Assembly: GCF_900106755.1 (NCBI RefSeq)
Contig: NZ_FNNN01000006.1
Coordinates: forward strand, 186,001 to 250,000
Direction: 5' to 3'
Length of the DNA: 64,000 nucleotides
Source: Bacteroides faecis MAJ27
Lineage (GTDB): Bacteria > Bacteroidota > Bacteroidia > Bacteroidales > Bacteroidaceae
Shown here: one piece after another, positions 17,008 to 25,140 of the stretch
Layout: the number at the start of each line of letters is the position of its first letter
Position numbering within the stretch: position 1 is the first letter of the stretch
The notes under the pieces: model-generated
What the model was told of the DNA's origin: nothing
The model's input: only the letters and a program-made list of their open reading frames with translations
Databases searched by the model: none
Translations under genes and position numbers: made by a program

Positions 17008-17940
17008 ATGAAAAAAGGACTATTTTATGCTATATTGGCCTCTGTACTATGGGCTATCGTCAATCCGTTCATCAAACAAGGGTTGAGCTATGACTTTTCT
17101 CCTATGAACTTTGCAGGTATCCGATTTACTACCGTAGGTATCATTCTTTTCGCTTATACCTGGCACAAGGGTATGTGGAAGGAGATTCGGCAACACAGTA
17201 AATTGTTTCTGAATTTGATTCTGATTAATATGTTTATGGGGTACACAGCTTTCTATTTTGGTGTCGATTTCGTAAGCGGAGCTATTTCTTCCATTATTAT
17301 GGGAATGACGCCACTGATCAATGTACTGTTAGCTCATCTGCTGGCAAGCAATGACCGGCTGAATATTCACAAAATCATTAGTCTTATTATCAGCCTCATC
17401 GGCCTGTTACTTATCGTAGGTATGGGCAGCAATGGCGCACCACTGGACTGGAAAGGGATCACGGGTATTGTACTTTTACTGCTTAGTATCATTTTTCAGG
17501 GGTATTCCGCGATTTCCGTATCAGAAGACAAAGGTAAGGTAAACCCTATTTTCCTGAATGCTGTACAGATGTTCTTCGGGGGACTGCTTATCTACATGGT
17601 AGGACTAGGTACGGAAGGATATCACTCCTTTATCGGGAAACCTGCCGGATTCTATATCAGCCTTTCCATTCTGGTATTTATCTCGGTTTTTGCGTTCAGT
17701 TTCTGGTTTATCGCTTTGCAAAGTAAAGGAGCTAAAGTTAGTGATATCAATATGTGCAGGTTAATCAACCCGATATTGGGTGCCGTACTGAGCTGGATAA
17801 TGCTTCCGGGAGAATATCCGACATTCAGTACCGTTGCCGGAATGATTATTATAGTCAGCTCCCTCATTATTTATTTTAAGGGAGCCGAAATAGCTCAATG
17901 GCTGAAGCACAATAGAGCCAAAAGCGACATACAGGGATAA
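17008..17940 (+). CDS. DMT-superfamily (EamA) transporter
   Basis: A 310-aa integral membrane protein with about ten hydrophobic helices in two repeated halves, typical of the EamA drug/metabolite exporters. The first repeat opens with GLFYAILASVLWAIVNPFIK and the second with WKGITGIVLLLLSIIFQGYSAI. The substrate cannot be read from sequence. The gene is divergent from aquaporin and converges with oxyR, with 6 bp between the stop codons. Confidence 0.88.
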   Translation: MKKGLFYAILASVLWAIVNPFIKQGLSYDFSPMNFAGIRFTTVGIILFAYTWHKGMWKEIRQHSKLFLNLILINMFMGYTAFYFGVDFVSGAISSIIMGMTPLINVLLAHLLASNDRLNIHKIISLIISLIGLLLIVGMGSNGAPLDWKGITGIVLLLLSIIFQGYSAISVSEDKGKVNPIFLNAVQMFFGGLLIYMVGLGTEGYHSFIGKPAGFYISLSILVFISVFAFSFWFIALQSKGAKVSDINMCRLINPILGAVLSWIMLPGEYPTFSTVAGMIIIVSSLIIYFKGAEIAQWLKHNRAKSDIQG

Positions 17941-17946
17941 GGAATC

Positions 17947-18873
17947 TTACAATAAATATTGAATGGATTGCAAAGACTGCATTTCTTTGGGTATAGCTGC
18001 CAGAATCTCTTCTTTCAGAACATTCAGCAAGCTATGCCTGATAAAATCCCTGCTGGTTGCCAGTACAATCTGCCGTGTAGGACGGGGAATAGCAAATGGG
18101 CGTACTAATTTCTTTTGTTCTTCTGTCAGTTGTGAAACAGCCAACTCGGGAATAAAAGTAATCCCTTTTCCACTTTCCACCATACGCATAAACGTTTCCA
18201 TGCTTCCCAAATGGTAGGCCATCTGATTGACTTTTACCGTTTCCATCTGACAGAAACGTACCAGCTGGTCACGGAAACAATGCCCCTCGTCCAACAGCCA
18301 AAGGCGTTCGCCTGTTATATCGGAAGTACGGATCATCTCATGCTTGAACAGAGGTTCCTTGCAAGATACATACCCGAAGAATGTTTCATAGAAAAGAGTT
18401 TCTTCTTTCAGGAAGGTATCCTCCAGTTTGCTTGCTATGATTGCGGCATCAAGTTCTCCGGCATGCAACGCCTGCTGAATATCCTGTGTTTTCATTTCCG
18501 TGACACGGATGTCCAGTTCCGGATGCTTTTCCATCAGTTGAGGAAAGAAACGAGGTAGTAAATAAGGAGCTATGGTTGGCAATACTCCCAAACGGAATAC
18601 ACCTGCCAGCGACTGCTTTTCTTCACTGATTATTTCTTTCACCTGCGCAGTCTGTGCCAGGATAACACGTGCCTGATCAATTATCTTTTCTCCAATCGCT
18701 GTGGGACAGACAGGCTGTACGGTACGGTCGAATAACTTTACTCCTAATTCCTCTTCCAATTTCTGAATCATTGCACTCAACGTAGGCTGTGTCACCCGGC
18801 AATATTCGGCTGCCCGGGCAAAATGACGAAACTGGTCCACTGCTAAAATATACTCCAATTGTTGTATTGTCAT
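17947..18873 (-). CDS. oxyR: OxyR, peroxide-sensing LysR-type regulator
   Basis: The N-terminal winged helix (1-60: QQLEYILAVDQFRHFARAAE) precedes the LysR substrate domain. LLDEGHCFRDQLVRFCQ holds Cys199 and Cys208 at the same numbers as the redox cysteines of E. coli OxyR, so a disulfide switch is expected. SGKGITFIPELAV is also conserved. OxyR activates peroxide-defence genes; in Bacteroides these include dps, and dps lies divergent here with overlapping promoters. Length 308 aa is full. Confidence 0.95.
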   Translation of the reverse strand: MTIQQLEYILAVDQFRHFARAAEYCRVTQPTLSAMIQKLEEELGVKLFDRTVQPVCPTAIGEKIIDQARVILAQTAQVKEIISEEKQSLAGVFRLGVLPTIAPYLLPRFFPQLMEKHPELDIRVTEMKTQDIQQALHAGELDAAIIASKLEDTFLKEETLFYETFFGYVSCKEPLFKHEMIRTSDITGERLWLLDEGHCFRDQLVRFCQMETVKVNQMAYHLGSMETFMRMVESGKGITFIPELAVSQLTEEQKKLVRPFAIPRPTRQIVLATSRDFIRHSLLNVLKEEILAAIPKEMQSLQSIQYLL

Positions 18874-18909
18874 CTATCAAATCAGATTAAGTTATAGATT
18901 TCTTCTATG

Positions 18910-18960
18910 CAAAGATAGAAATTTTCAGTTTGACAACAAGCATTTTCCGCCTTATCTTTG
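18910..18960. promoter_or_regulatory. Divergent overlapping oxyR and dps promoters
   Basis: Minus strand for oxyR: TATCTTTG at 18917-18910 with TTG at 18939-18937 (19-bp spacer). Plus strand for dps: TTTG at 18929-18932 with TATCTTTG at 18953-18960 (20-bp spacer). The -33 elements lie within 10 bp of each other, so a regulator bound here could affect both directions. I could not define an OxyR operator by eye. Confidence 0.8.
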
Positions 18961-19010
18961 CAGTACAGAAAAAAAGAAAACGAATATAAATCATTAAAAA
19001 CAAATAGAAT

Positions 19011-19487
19011 ATGAAAACTTTAGAATTTATCAAATTGAATGAATCGGGAGCAAACAACGTAGTAGCATCTTTGCAGCAATTACTGGCAGACTTCCAAGTG
19101 TATTACACCAACCTCCGCGGTTTCCACTGGAATATCAAAGGACATGACTTCTTCGTACTTCACAGCCAATTCGAAAAGATGTATGACGACACCGCTGAAA
19201 AGGTGGACGAAATCGCAGAACGTATCTTAATGCTGGGAGGAACTCCGGCTAACAAGTTCAGCGACTATCTGAAAGTGGCAAACATCAATGAAGTGGATAA
19301 GGTAAGCAACGGCGAACAAGCATTGAATAACATTCTGCAGTCTATCAGCTATCTGATTGGTGAAGAACGTAAGATTTTGTCTATCGCTTCGCAAGCCGGA
19401 GACGAAGTGACAGTTTCGATGATGAGTGATTATCTGAAAGAACAGGAAAAGATGGTTTGGATGCTGACGGCTTATAACAGCAAGTAA
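19011..19487 (+). CDS. dps: Dps family ferritin-like DNA-protection protein
   Basis: A 158-aa protein with the Dps four-helix bundle. The intersubunit ferroxidase ligands are visible: His in RGFHWNIKG, His in VLHSQFEKMYDD with the following D, and E in KVDEIAERI. It oxidises and stores iron with peroxide and protects DNA. The leader contains a good promoter divergent from oxyR, consistent with induction by OxyR. Confidence 0.96.
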   Translation: MKTLEFIKLNESGANNVVASLQQLLADFQVYYTNLRGFHWNIKGHDFFVLHSQFEKMYDDTAEKVDEIAERILMLGGTPANKFSDYLKVANINEVDKVSNGEQALNNILQSISYLIGEERKILSIASQAGDEVTVSMMSDYLKEQEKMVWMLTAYNSK

Positions 19488-19511
19488 ATATAAGGTTTAG
19501 GTTTTAAGTGA

Positions 19512-19553
19512 AAAAGCGGGTGCCTCAGAGTTATATCTGATACACTCGCTTTT
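19512..19553. terminator. Bidirectional terminator between dps and GH3
   Basis: AAAAGCGGGTG (19512-19522) pairs with CACTCGCTTTT (19543-19553), with an inner TCAGA/TCTGA stem. The flanking genes converge here. Confidence 0.8.
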
Positions 19554-19564
19554 AATTTATAACC

Positions 19565-21934
19565 TTATCTCAGGTTCTTACTTCCGGACACAGACTTCAC
19601 CGAAATATGAGTTGTTAGTCTTATGTCATCCGAAGAAGCACCAATCATTATCCGGAAATCTCCAGTTTCCACCACACGCTTCATACTCCGGTCGATAATG
19701 GACAAATCTTTTTCGGTTAGGGTGAAAAGAATTTCTTTCTCCTCTCCTTTTCTCAGAAAGAAACGTTCAAAATGCTTTAATTGCTTCAGGGGCTGGACTA
19801 CCGAAGCGTACTCATCTTTCAGATAAAGTTGCGCAACTTCTTCACCGTCATAGTTCCCGGTATTTTTTACCTTAAATGAGACTTCGAAATGACAAGGGGA
19901 TTTCTGTGTTATTTGCAAATCCGAATATTCGAAAGTGGTATAACTCAAACCATAGCCAAAACCATAGAGCGGAGAAGCGGCCATTTCGACATAATCATGA
20001 TTGCGAGGAGCTTTTTTATTATAATAAACAGGTATCTGTCCAACAGAACGGGGAACAGAAACCGGTAATCGCCCGGCAGGATTATAGTCACCAAACAAGA
20101 CATCGGCTATTGCATCCCCTCCTGCCTGCCCCGGATAAGAAGCGGTCAGCAATGCATCGGCACACTCGGATGCCCAGACTTTGTCTAACGGGCGCCCTTC
20201 TATATAGACAACAATCAATGGTTTTCCGGTGGTTTTCAGTGCATTCAGCAAGTCCTGCTGTTTTCCCAGTAAGGTCAGAGTAGCCCTGTCAAAGCCCTCA
20301 CCACATTCCATATCGCTGATGCTCTTTTCGTCTGCGATTGCCGCGCCCGTTTCTTGATAGCTCGTCTTGAAATCACGTGCGCTGGAGCCTCCTACTACCG
20401 CTATTATGACTTCCGAACGGTGTGCTGCTTCAACTGCCTCCGCTATCTCATTCACAGTAGTATCACGGATAGCACATCCACGCACGTACTCCACTCTGGA
20501 GGGAGAGAGTTTAGAGATAACTCCATCCAATACGGTTCTTATGTCCTTATCTTCTTGTGGTGCTGTATAGTCTCCCAGCATGTTATAACGATTGTCTGCA
20601 TTCGGTCCGACGACCGCCACTCTTTTTATTTTCTTACTTAAAGGAAGAATAGAATTCTTATTCTCCAACAATACTACAGACGATTGCGCTACTTTGCGTG
20701 CCAGTTTGACGTGCTCCTTATTACGCACCATTTTCGTAGTCGTTTTCGGATTTACATAAGGATGTTCAAACAATCCCATTTCAAACTTCATCCGTAATAT
20801 CCGGTCTACAGCTGCATTAATCTGCGTTTCATCCAGTTTTCCAGACCTGACAGCTTGCAACAGATTCATAAACGCATCACCACCCAAATCTATATCGACT
20901 CCGGCAGATAGTGCCTGTACAGCCGCTTCTTCCATAGTGGAAGCAACGAAATGACTTTCGTGAATACCTTCGATACTATATAAGTCGGAAACAACAAATC
21001 CACGAAATTTCCACTCATTACGTAATAATTGTGTCAGCAAATAATGATTTGCCGTACAGGGAATACCATCTATTGAATTGTAAGAAGTCATCACAGAGAG
21101 TGCTCCTGCCTCTATCGCTTCCCGAAAAGGAGGAAGGAAGTTCTCATGCAGGTCCCGGGCCCCTACTGATGCATAGTTTCCGTTTTGTCCGCCTTCCGGC
21201 ACCGCATAAGCCAGAAAATGCTTCAAAGTAGCTATGGTAGCATGCTCCCGGGATAAATCTCCGCTTCCTAATCCCGTGACCATCGCAGCTCCCAAGCGTC
21301 CACTCAATACGGGATCTTCGCCGAAGGTTTCCTCTACACGCGACCAGCGAGGGTCACGAGACAAATCCAGTACAGGCCCATAACTTATATGCGCACCCTG
21401 TGAACGAATCTCTTTAGCAATCGCCTTTCCCACTTCTTCTATCAATGTCGGCGACCAAGTTGCCGACATCCCTATGCCGGTAGGAAAGACTGTTGTCCCA
21501 ATCGCCATATGTCCATGAGGTGCTTCTTCAGCCAAAAATACGGGAATACCCAAACGGGTATTTTCTATTGCATATTTCTGCAATGCATTACCGGCTTTGG
21601 CTGCCAGTTCGGGGCGAAGTCCGTTCTCCAGGGTCTTCCTAGTCCAGGGATCAGCACGATAAGTCGCCCACAGCATACCTGCGTTCTTTTCTTTTATTAG
21701 TTTTTTAAACTTTTCAGAAGGGTACACTTCATCGTCCTTTATTTCGTACATTTCCCAGCCAAGAGGAGATAATAGTTGTCCGACCTTTTCCTCTAAAGTC
21801 ATGCGTGAAAGCAAATCTTTCACCCGTTCGTCAACAGACAGGAGCGGATTTTTATAAAGTGGCAGAGAGGATTGGGCAAAAGCCCCGATATTCATTATCA
21901 ATCCTATGATTAAAATAGATAATCGCTGTGTCAT
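19565..21934 (-). CDS. GH3 family glycosidase (beta-glucosidase/xylosidase-like), secreted
   Basis: I choose ATG at 21934 (MTQRLSILIIGL...AFAQ) because it gives a clean signal peptide; the upstream extension to 22012 runs into a repeat array. The N-terminal barrel (about 30-355) has RGDP-like SRDPRWSRVEETFGEDP, the KHF motif at 238-240, and the nucleophile Asp317 in GFVVSDLYSIEG. The alpha/beta sandwich (about 385-600) and a C-terminal fibronectin-III-like domain follow. 789 aa is typical of three-domain GH3 enzymes. It is not next to any susCD pair. The exact sugar is unclear. Confidence 0.92.
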   Translation of the reverse strand: MTQRLSILIIGLIMNIGAFAQSSLPLYKNPLLSVDERVKDLLSRMTLEEKVGQLLSPLGWEMYEIKDDEVYPSEKFKKLIKEKNAGMLWATYRADPWTRKTLENGLRPELAAKAGNALQKYAIENTRLGIPVFLAEEAPHGHMAIGTTVFPTGIGMSATWSPTLIEEVGKAIAKEIRSQGAHISYGPVLDLSRDPRWSRVEETFGEDPVLSGRLGAAMVTGLGSGDLSREHATIATLKHFLAYAVPEGGQNGNYASVGARDLHENFLPPFREAIEAGALSVMTSYNSIDGIPCTANHYLLTQLLRNEWKFRGFVVSDLYSIEGIHESHFVASTMEEAAVQALSAGVDIDLGGDAFMNLLQAVRSGKLDETQINAAVDRILRMKFEMGLFEHPYVNPKTTTKMVRNKEHVKLARKVAQSSVVLLENKNSILPLSKKIKRVAVVGPNADNRYNMLGDYTAPQEDKDIRTVLDGVISKLSPSRVEYVRGCAIRDTTVNEIAEAVEAAHRSEVIIAVVGGSSARDFKTSYQETGAAIADEKSISDMECGEGFDRATLTLLGKQQDLLNALKTTGKPLIVVYIEGRPLDKVWASECADALLTASYPGQAGGDAIADVLFGDYNPAGRLPVSVPRSVGQIPVYYNKKAPRNHDYVEMAASPLYGFGYGLSYTTFEYSDLQITQKSPCHFEVSFKVKNTGNYDGEEVAQLYLKDEYASVVQPLKQLKHFERFFLRKGEEKEILFTLTEKDLSIIDRSMKRVVETGDFRIMIGASSDDIRLTTHISVKSVSGSKNLR

Positions 21935-21973
21935 AATGCTATATGATATAATATAAAAATAACTTCCCGCAGG

Positions 21974-22138
21974 TTCCATTGTTGTTTCATGCGATGGAAC
22001 TTTAGTTTCCAAGCAGGAGAAACTTTAGTTTCATTGGGAAGAAACATTTAGTTTCATTACTTGAAACTTTTGGTTTCAACGCTTGAAACTATTAGTTTCA
22101 AGGCATGAAACTAAATGTTCCTCCGGTTGAAACAAATC
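21974..22138 (-). repeat. 22-bp-periodic array of GAAAC...GTTTC palindromes in the GH3 leader
   Basis: Units start at 21996, 22019, 22041, 22063, 22085 and 22107 (15 bp each, consensus GAAACTTTTAGTTTC, near-palindromic), with degenerate end units at 21974 and 22129. Start-to-start spacing is 22 bp throughout, except one step of 23. The 7-bp spacers differ. The array begins about 60 bp upstream of the GH3 ATG and ends at a possible -7 box, so it is probably transcribed as the GH3 leader. Confidence 0.9.
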
Positions 22139-22145
22139 AAAGGTA
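22138..22145 (-). promoter_or_regulatory. Candidate -7 box for GH3
   Basis: TACCTTTG on the minus strand. A TTG lies 23 bp upstream, slightly too far for a normal -33 element. Transcription from here would include the palindrome array. Confidence 0.4.
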
Positions 22146-22201
22146 CTATTCATTCAAAAAGAATGCACCAAGAGACCGCACTGAGATATAACAATCCCTT
22201 A

Positions 22202-22305
22202 TGTTGCAGATAATTTATCTGCAACACATCTGCAACAAGTATCTGCAACACTATACACCACATTAAATCAAACCAATAAAAAGGCTGGTGACAGATGGTG
22301 CAGAT
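22202..22305. repeat. TGTTGCAGAT repeat cluster upstream of GH3
   Basis: TGTTGCAGAT at 22202-22211 is followed 5 bp later by its exact complement ATCTGCAACA at 22217-22226, then by direct copies at 22228-22237 and 22241-22250. A degenerate copy, TGGTGCAGAT, is at 22296-22305. The cluster is upstream of the candidate GH3 promoter and looks like an operator array. The remainder of the gap to GH29 (22251-22331) shows nothing else. Confidence 0.8.
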
Positions 22306-22331
22306 AAAACAAAAAGTATTCTAGAGAGAGA

Positions 22332-24215
22332 TTATTGACATCCTATCTCCGCTATTCCCAAAGAATCGCTTTCATCCACCATTCGAGTCGCTTTTAACCT
22401 AAGATAGCGAGCCTCAACCGGACTAAAGTACACATTCTGAAGAATCGGATTATTACGGATATTCGAAAATTCTCCCTGAGCTACGACTTGCATCGTCTCT
22501 TCGGTAGTACCGGCAGACAGTTCGTACGATGAAATCAGCCCTTTACTGTATTCACTTTGGTCAGGCAAATAGTAAAATGAATGAATGGTACGATTTTCGC
22601 CAAGGTCAATCACGATTTCTTTCCCTGAGATAAGAGCGGTAGTCTGATCGTTTTTGTCACTGCATTTCTTTGCTTCTTCTGCATCCACCCCTAAAATCGC
22701 AAAGGGGAAAGTCCTCAATTCTGAAGTTGCCGATGTATAATTCTCCGTTGCATCGGGTGCATAATAAGCTCCTGCCTCACTGATACACAAGCATCCGCGG
22801 GCATCGGTAAACCTTATGCGCAGTTCTTCCGTTTCGACCGTTTCAAAGCGTAACAGACGTTTGTAGCCTACGGTGGTAGTTTCCTCGTTACATTTAACCG
22901 GCAGCCATTGGTCTCCCTCCTTGTATTCTACAACAAAAGACTTCACCCGTTGCCCCAAAGGTATGTACTCTTGAATCATCACCCGGTTCATCTTCGTCGG
23001 CTGAGTGAAAGTAAAAGTCAGATCAGCGGAAGTCACTCCGTCGTTGGTCGCCCAATAAGTTTCATACTGTCCATCCGTTGCGGCACGAACCTTGAATTTT
23101 CCTCCACGCTCATCGGAAGCTACGACTTTTGCACTGCTCAACAAATTATCTGCCAACTCTTTCTGAACTCTTTGATGGAAAGAAACTGCATTCAATGAAT
23201 CGGTCGGATGAATCAAACCGTTACGATCTACCGGGAAGTTCAATAATAAAGTCGCATTATGCCCCACACTACGATAGTACAAGTCCGTCAGTTGATCGAC
23301 TGTTTTTACTTTATCATCTTCTTCAGGATGATAGAACCATCCCGGACGGATGGAAACATCACATTCCGCTGCTACCCATTGATTACCGTCGGCATGGCCA
23401 TACTGCAATTCTCTATATTTGGGATATCCCGGATATACCTCGCCTGCCCGAAGGAAAGACCAGTTGGTAGCTCCGGCAAATCCACTCTCATTTCCTACCC
23501 AACGGCACCCCGGTCCGCCATCCGAGAAGATCACCGCCTGTGGTTGCAGTTCATCAATCATCTTGTAAGCACGCGGATAATCATAGTACGTTTTACGGTC
23601 GATGGTACGTACATCTTTTGCTCCTCCGTACCAACCGTCGCCTCCATTGGCTCCATCGAACCAGATTTCAAAGACGTCTCCATAATTAGTGAGCAATTCA
23701 TTCAACTGCTTATAGAAATAATCCACATACTCCAGCGTACCATAATTTGCCTGATGCCTGTCCCATGGAGAGAGATAAACGGCAAACTTGATACCGTACT
23801 TCTTGCAGGCATCAGAAAGTTCGCGTACAATATCACCTTTACCGTCTTTGTAAGGAGTATTCCGGATGCAATATTCTGTCAGTTGTGTAGGCCACAGGCA
23901 GAAGCCGTCATGATGTTTGGCTGTCAGGATCACTCCTTTCATACCGGAGTTGACAAAGGTCTGCACCCATTGCTCACAGTCCAGACGAGCCGGATTAAAC
24001 GTTTTCGGATCGGAGTCGCCATAGCCCCATTCCCGGTCATTGAAAGTATTGAGACCGAAATGCACAAAGGCATAAGTTTCCATCTTCTGCCAATTTACTT
24101 GCTTTTCCTGAGGAACAGGTAAAATAGCTTCCGGTGCGGGAACACTCTGACATCCTGCCAAAAATAGACTAAAGACTGCTGTAGAAATGCTGGTTACGAT
24201 TGGGGGTTTCTTCAT
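22332..24215 (-). CDS. GH29 alpha-L-fucosidase with C-terminal F5/8-type domain, lipoprotein
   Basis: Removes terminal alpha-linked fucose by retaining hydrolysis. Lipobox FLAGC gives Cys22, with no acidic residues after it, so a periplasmic-facing anchor is more likely than surface display. The barrel contains HHDGF (101-105) and the nucleophile Asp187 in EIWFDGANG. A coagulation-factor-5/8 (CBM32-like) region occupies about 365-500, and another discoidin-like segment runs to the end. 627 aa. It follows the DUF1573 gene by 76 bp and is the last gene of the PUL2 cluster. Confidence 0.92.
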   Translation of the reverse strand: MKKPPIVTSISTAVFSLFLAGCQSVPAPEAILPVPQEKQVNWQKMETYAFVHFGLNTFNDREWGYGDSDPKTFNPARLDCEQWVQTFVNSGMKGVILTAKHHDGFCLWPTQLTEYCIRNTPYKDGKGDIVRELSDACKKYGIKFAVYLSPWDRHQANYGTLEYVDYFYKQLNELLTNYGDVFEIWFDGANGGDGWYGGAKDVRTIDRKTYYDYPRAYKMIDELQPQAVIFSDGGPGCRWVGNESGFAGATNWSFLRAGEVYPGYPKYRELQYGHADGNQWVAAECDVSIRPGWFYHPEEDDKVKTVDQLTDLYYRSVGHNATLLLNFPVDRNGLIHPTDSLNAVSFHQRVQKELADNLLSSAKVVASDERGGKFKVRAATDGQYETYWATNDGVTSADLTFTFTQPTKMNRVMIQEYIPLGQRVKSFVVEYKEGDQWLPVKCNEETTTVGYKRLLRFETVETEELRIRFTDARGCLCISEAGAYYAPDATENYTSATSELRTFPFAILGVDAEEAKKCSDKNDQTTALISGKEIVIDLGENRTIHSFYYLPDQSEYSKGLISSYELSAGTTEETMQVVAQGEFSNIRNNPILQNVYFSPVEARYLRLKATRMVDESDSLGIAEIGCQ

Positions 24216-24291
24216 GGTATTTGATTCATTTATAGTTTTATCTTTTCAGATGATTTTATTTGTCGGTGCTAAGATAGGAAATATTATATTA

Positions 24292-25029
24292 CTAATCAAC
24301 CGGATCGGCACATGTTATCACCAACGGTTTCACGAGTGCCCGTCCGTTGATCACGGGATAGACACGTGTTACAGCCGGAAACCTGCCGGAATATTGATAT
24401 TCAACAGGCATCACACCTTCTTCACGGGCTTTCACCATGCGGGGACTGGTAAACTTAATATCCGTATTTCCACCTATCACCACAAACATCAGTTGCATAT
24501 CATGATCGGTATCATTTACATATTTCAATTTCATCGTTTTCGTACCACCTTTGCCTATCGTGCCGAATGCCATTACTTCAAAGTTCATCCAAAGTCCGCT
24601 ACCATACTCATACGGATAGTTCTCCGATACCGGATGTTGGCAGGGAATGACAGTACCCTTTACCCAGATGCGGTTGTAGTTCGCATTGTTATTGCTCAAA
24701 ACAACGACTTCCTTACTGAAGAATCCCGGTCGGTAAGCCGGATTGTAAGTCACTTTCACTTTCCCTGTGGCATTGGGGCGAAGCGGTTCTTTAGGATATT
24801 CAAACTGTACACAACCACAACCACTCGTTACCCCATTGATAGAAAGAACTTTCTGACTGACATTCCTAAACTCAAATTCATGTGAAACCAATCCGTCTTC
24901 TTCCTTTATTTCTCCAAAATCAAAGACGCGCTCTTCAAACACCAGTTCGTCAGAAAGCCGGGGCTCTTGCGCCATCGAAGGAAAGAGCACAAGGAATAAA
25001 AAGGTAATGGATAGAATCAATATTTTCAT
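24292..25029 (-). CDS. DUF1573 protein, secreted
   Basis: Signal peptide 1-20 (LVLFPSMAQ). Two Ig-like beta domains follow: the DUF1573 module (ERVFDFGEIKEEDGLVSHEF with VTSGCGCVQFEYPKEPLRP) and a second of similar plan. DUF1573 proteins are abundant in Bacteroidetes and of unknown function. The CGC motif is a family hallmark. The gene has its own possible promoter after a hairpin that ends the upstream lipoprotein operon, and probably forms a unit with the GH29 gene. Confidence 0.85.
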   Translation of the reverse strand: MKILILSITFLFLVLFPSMAQEPRLSDELVFEERVFDFGEIKEEDGLVSHEFEFRNVSQKVLSINGVTSGCGCVQFEYPKEPLRPNATGKVKVTYNPAYRPGFFSKEVVVLSNNNANYNRIWVKGTVIPCQHPVSENYPYEYGSGLWMNFEVMAFGTIGKGGTKTMKLKYVNDTDHDMQLMFVVIGGNTDIKFTSPRMVKAREEGVMPVEYQYSGRFPAVTRVYPVINGRALVKPLVITCADPVD

Positions 25030-25062
25030 AATCTACAAGTATGGTACAAACATAATATTTTC

Positions 25063-25070
25063 CAAAGATA
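25063..25070 (-). promoter_or_regulatory. -7 box upstream of DUF1573-GH29
   Basis: TATCTTTG on the minus strand, directly after the 25072-25116 hairpin. A second candidate, TATGTTTG, is at 25054-25047. Neither has a clear -33 element. Confidence 0.4.
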
Positions 25071-25071
25071 A

Positions 25072-25116
25072 GAGGGGACAAATAATTCTCTTTTCTCCAT
25101 TTGACTTTGTCCCCTC
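25072..25116 (-). terminator. Hairpin ending the PUL2 susCD-lipoprotein transcript
   Basis: GAGGGGACAAA pairs perfectly with TTTGTCCCCTC (11 bp) around a 23-base loop, 24 bp past the stop at 25141. The U-tract is weak (TTATCTTT), so it may attenuate rather than fully stop transcription. Confidence 0.6.
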
Positions 25117-25140
25117 CTCTATCAGATACGAAAATTCCGT

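Noticed and set aside
21974-22138. CRISPR array
   Set aside because: Repeats are 15 bp with 7-bp spacers, far too short for CRISPR, and no cas gene is in the window.
23259-24122. Plus-strand ORF of 287 codons opposite GH29
   Set aside because: It is a shadow of the GH29 gene, with no signal, domain or promoter, and its composition follows the opposite frame.
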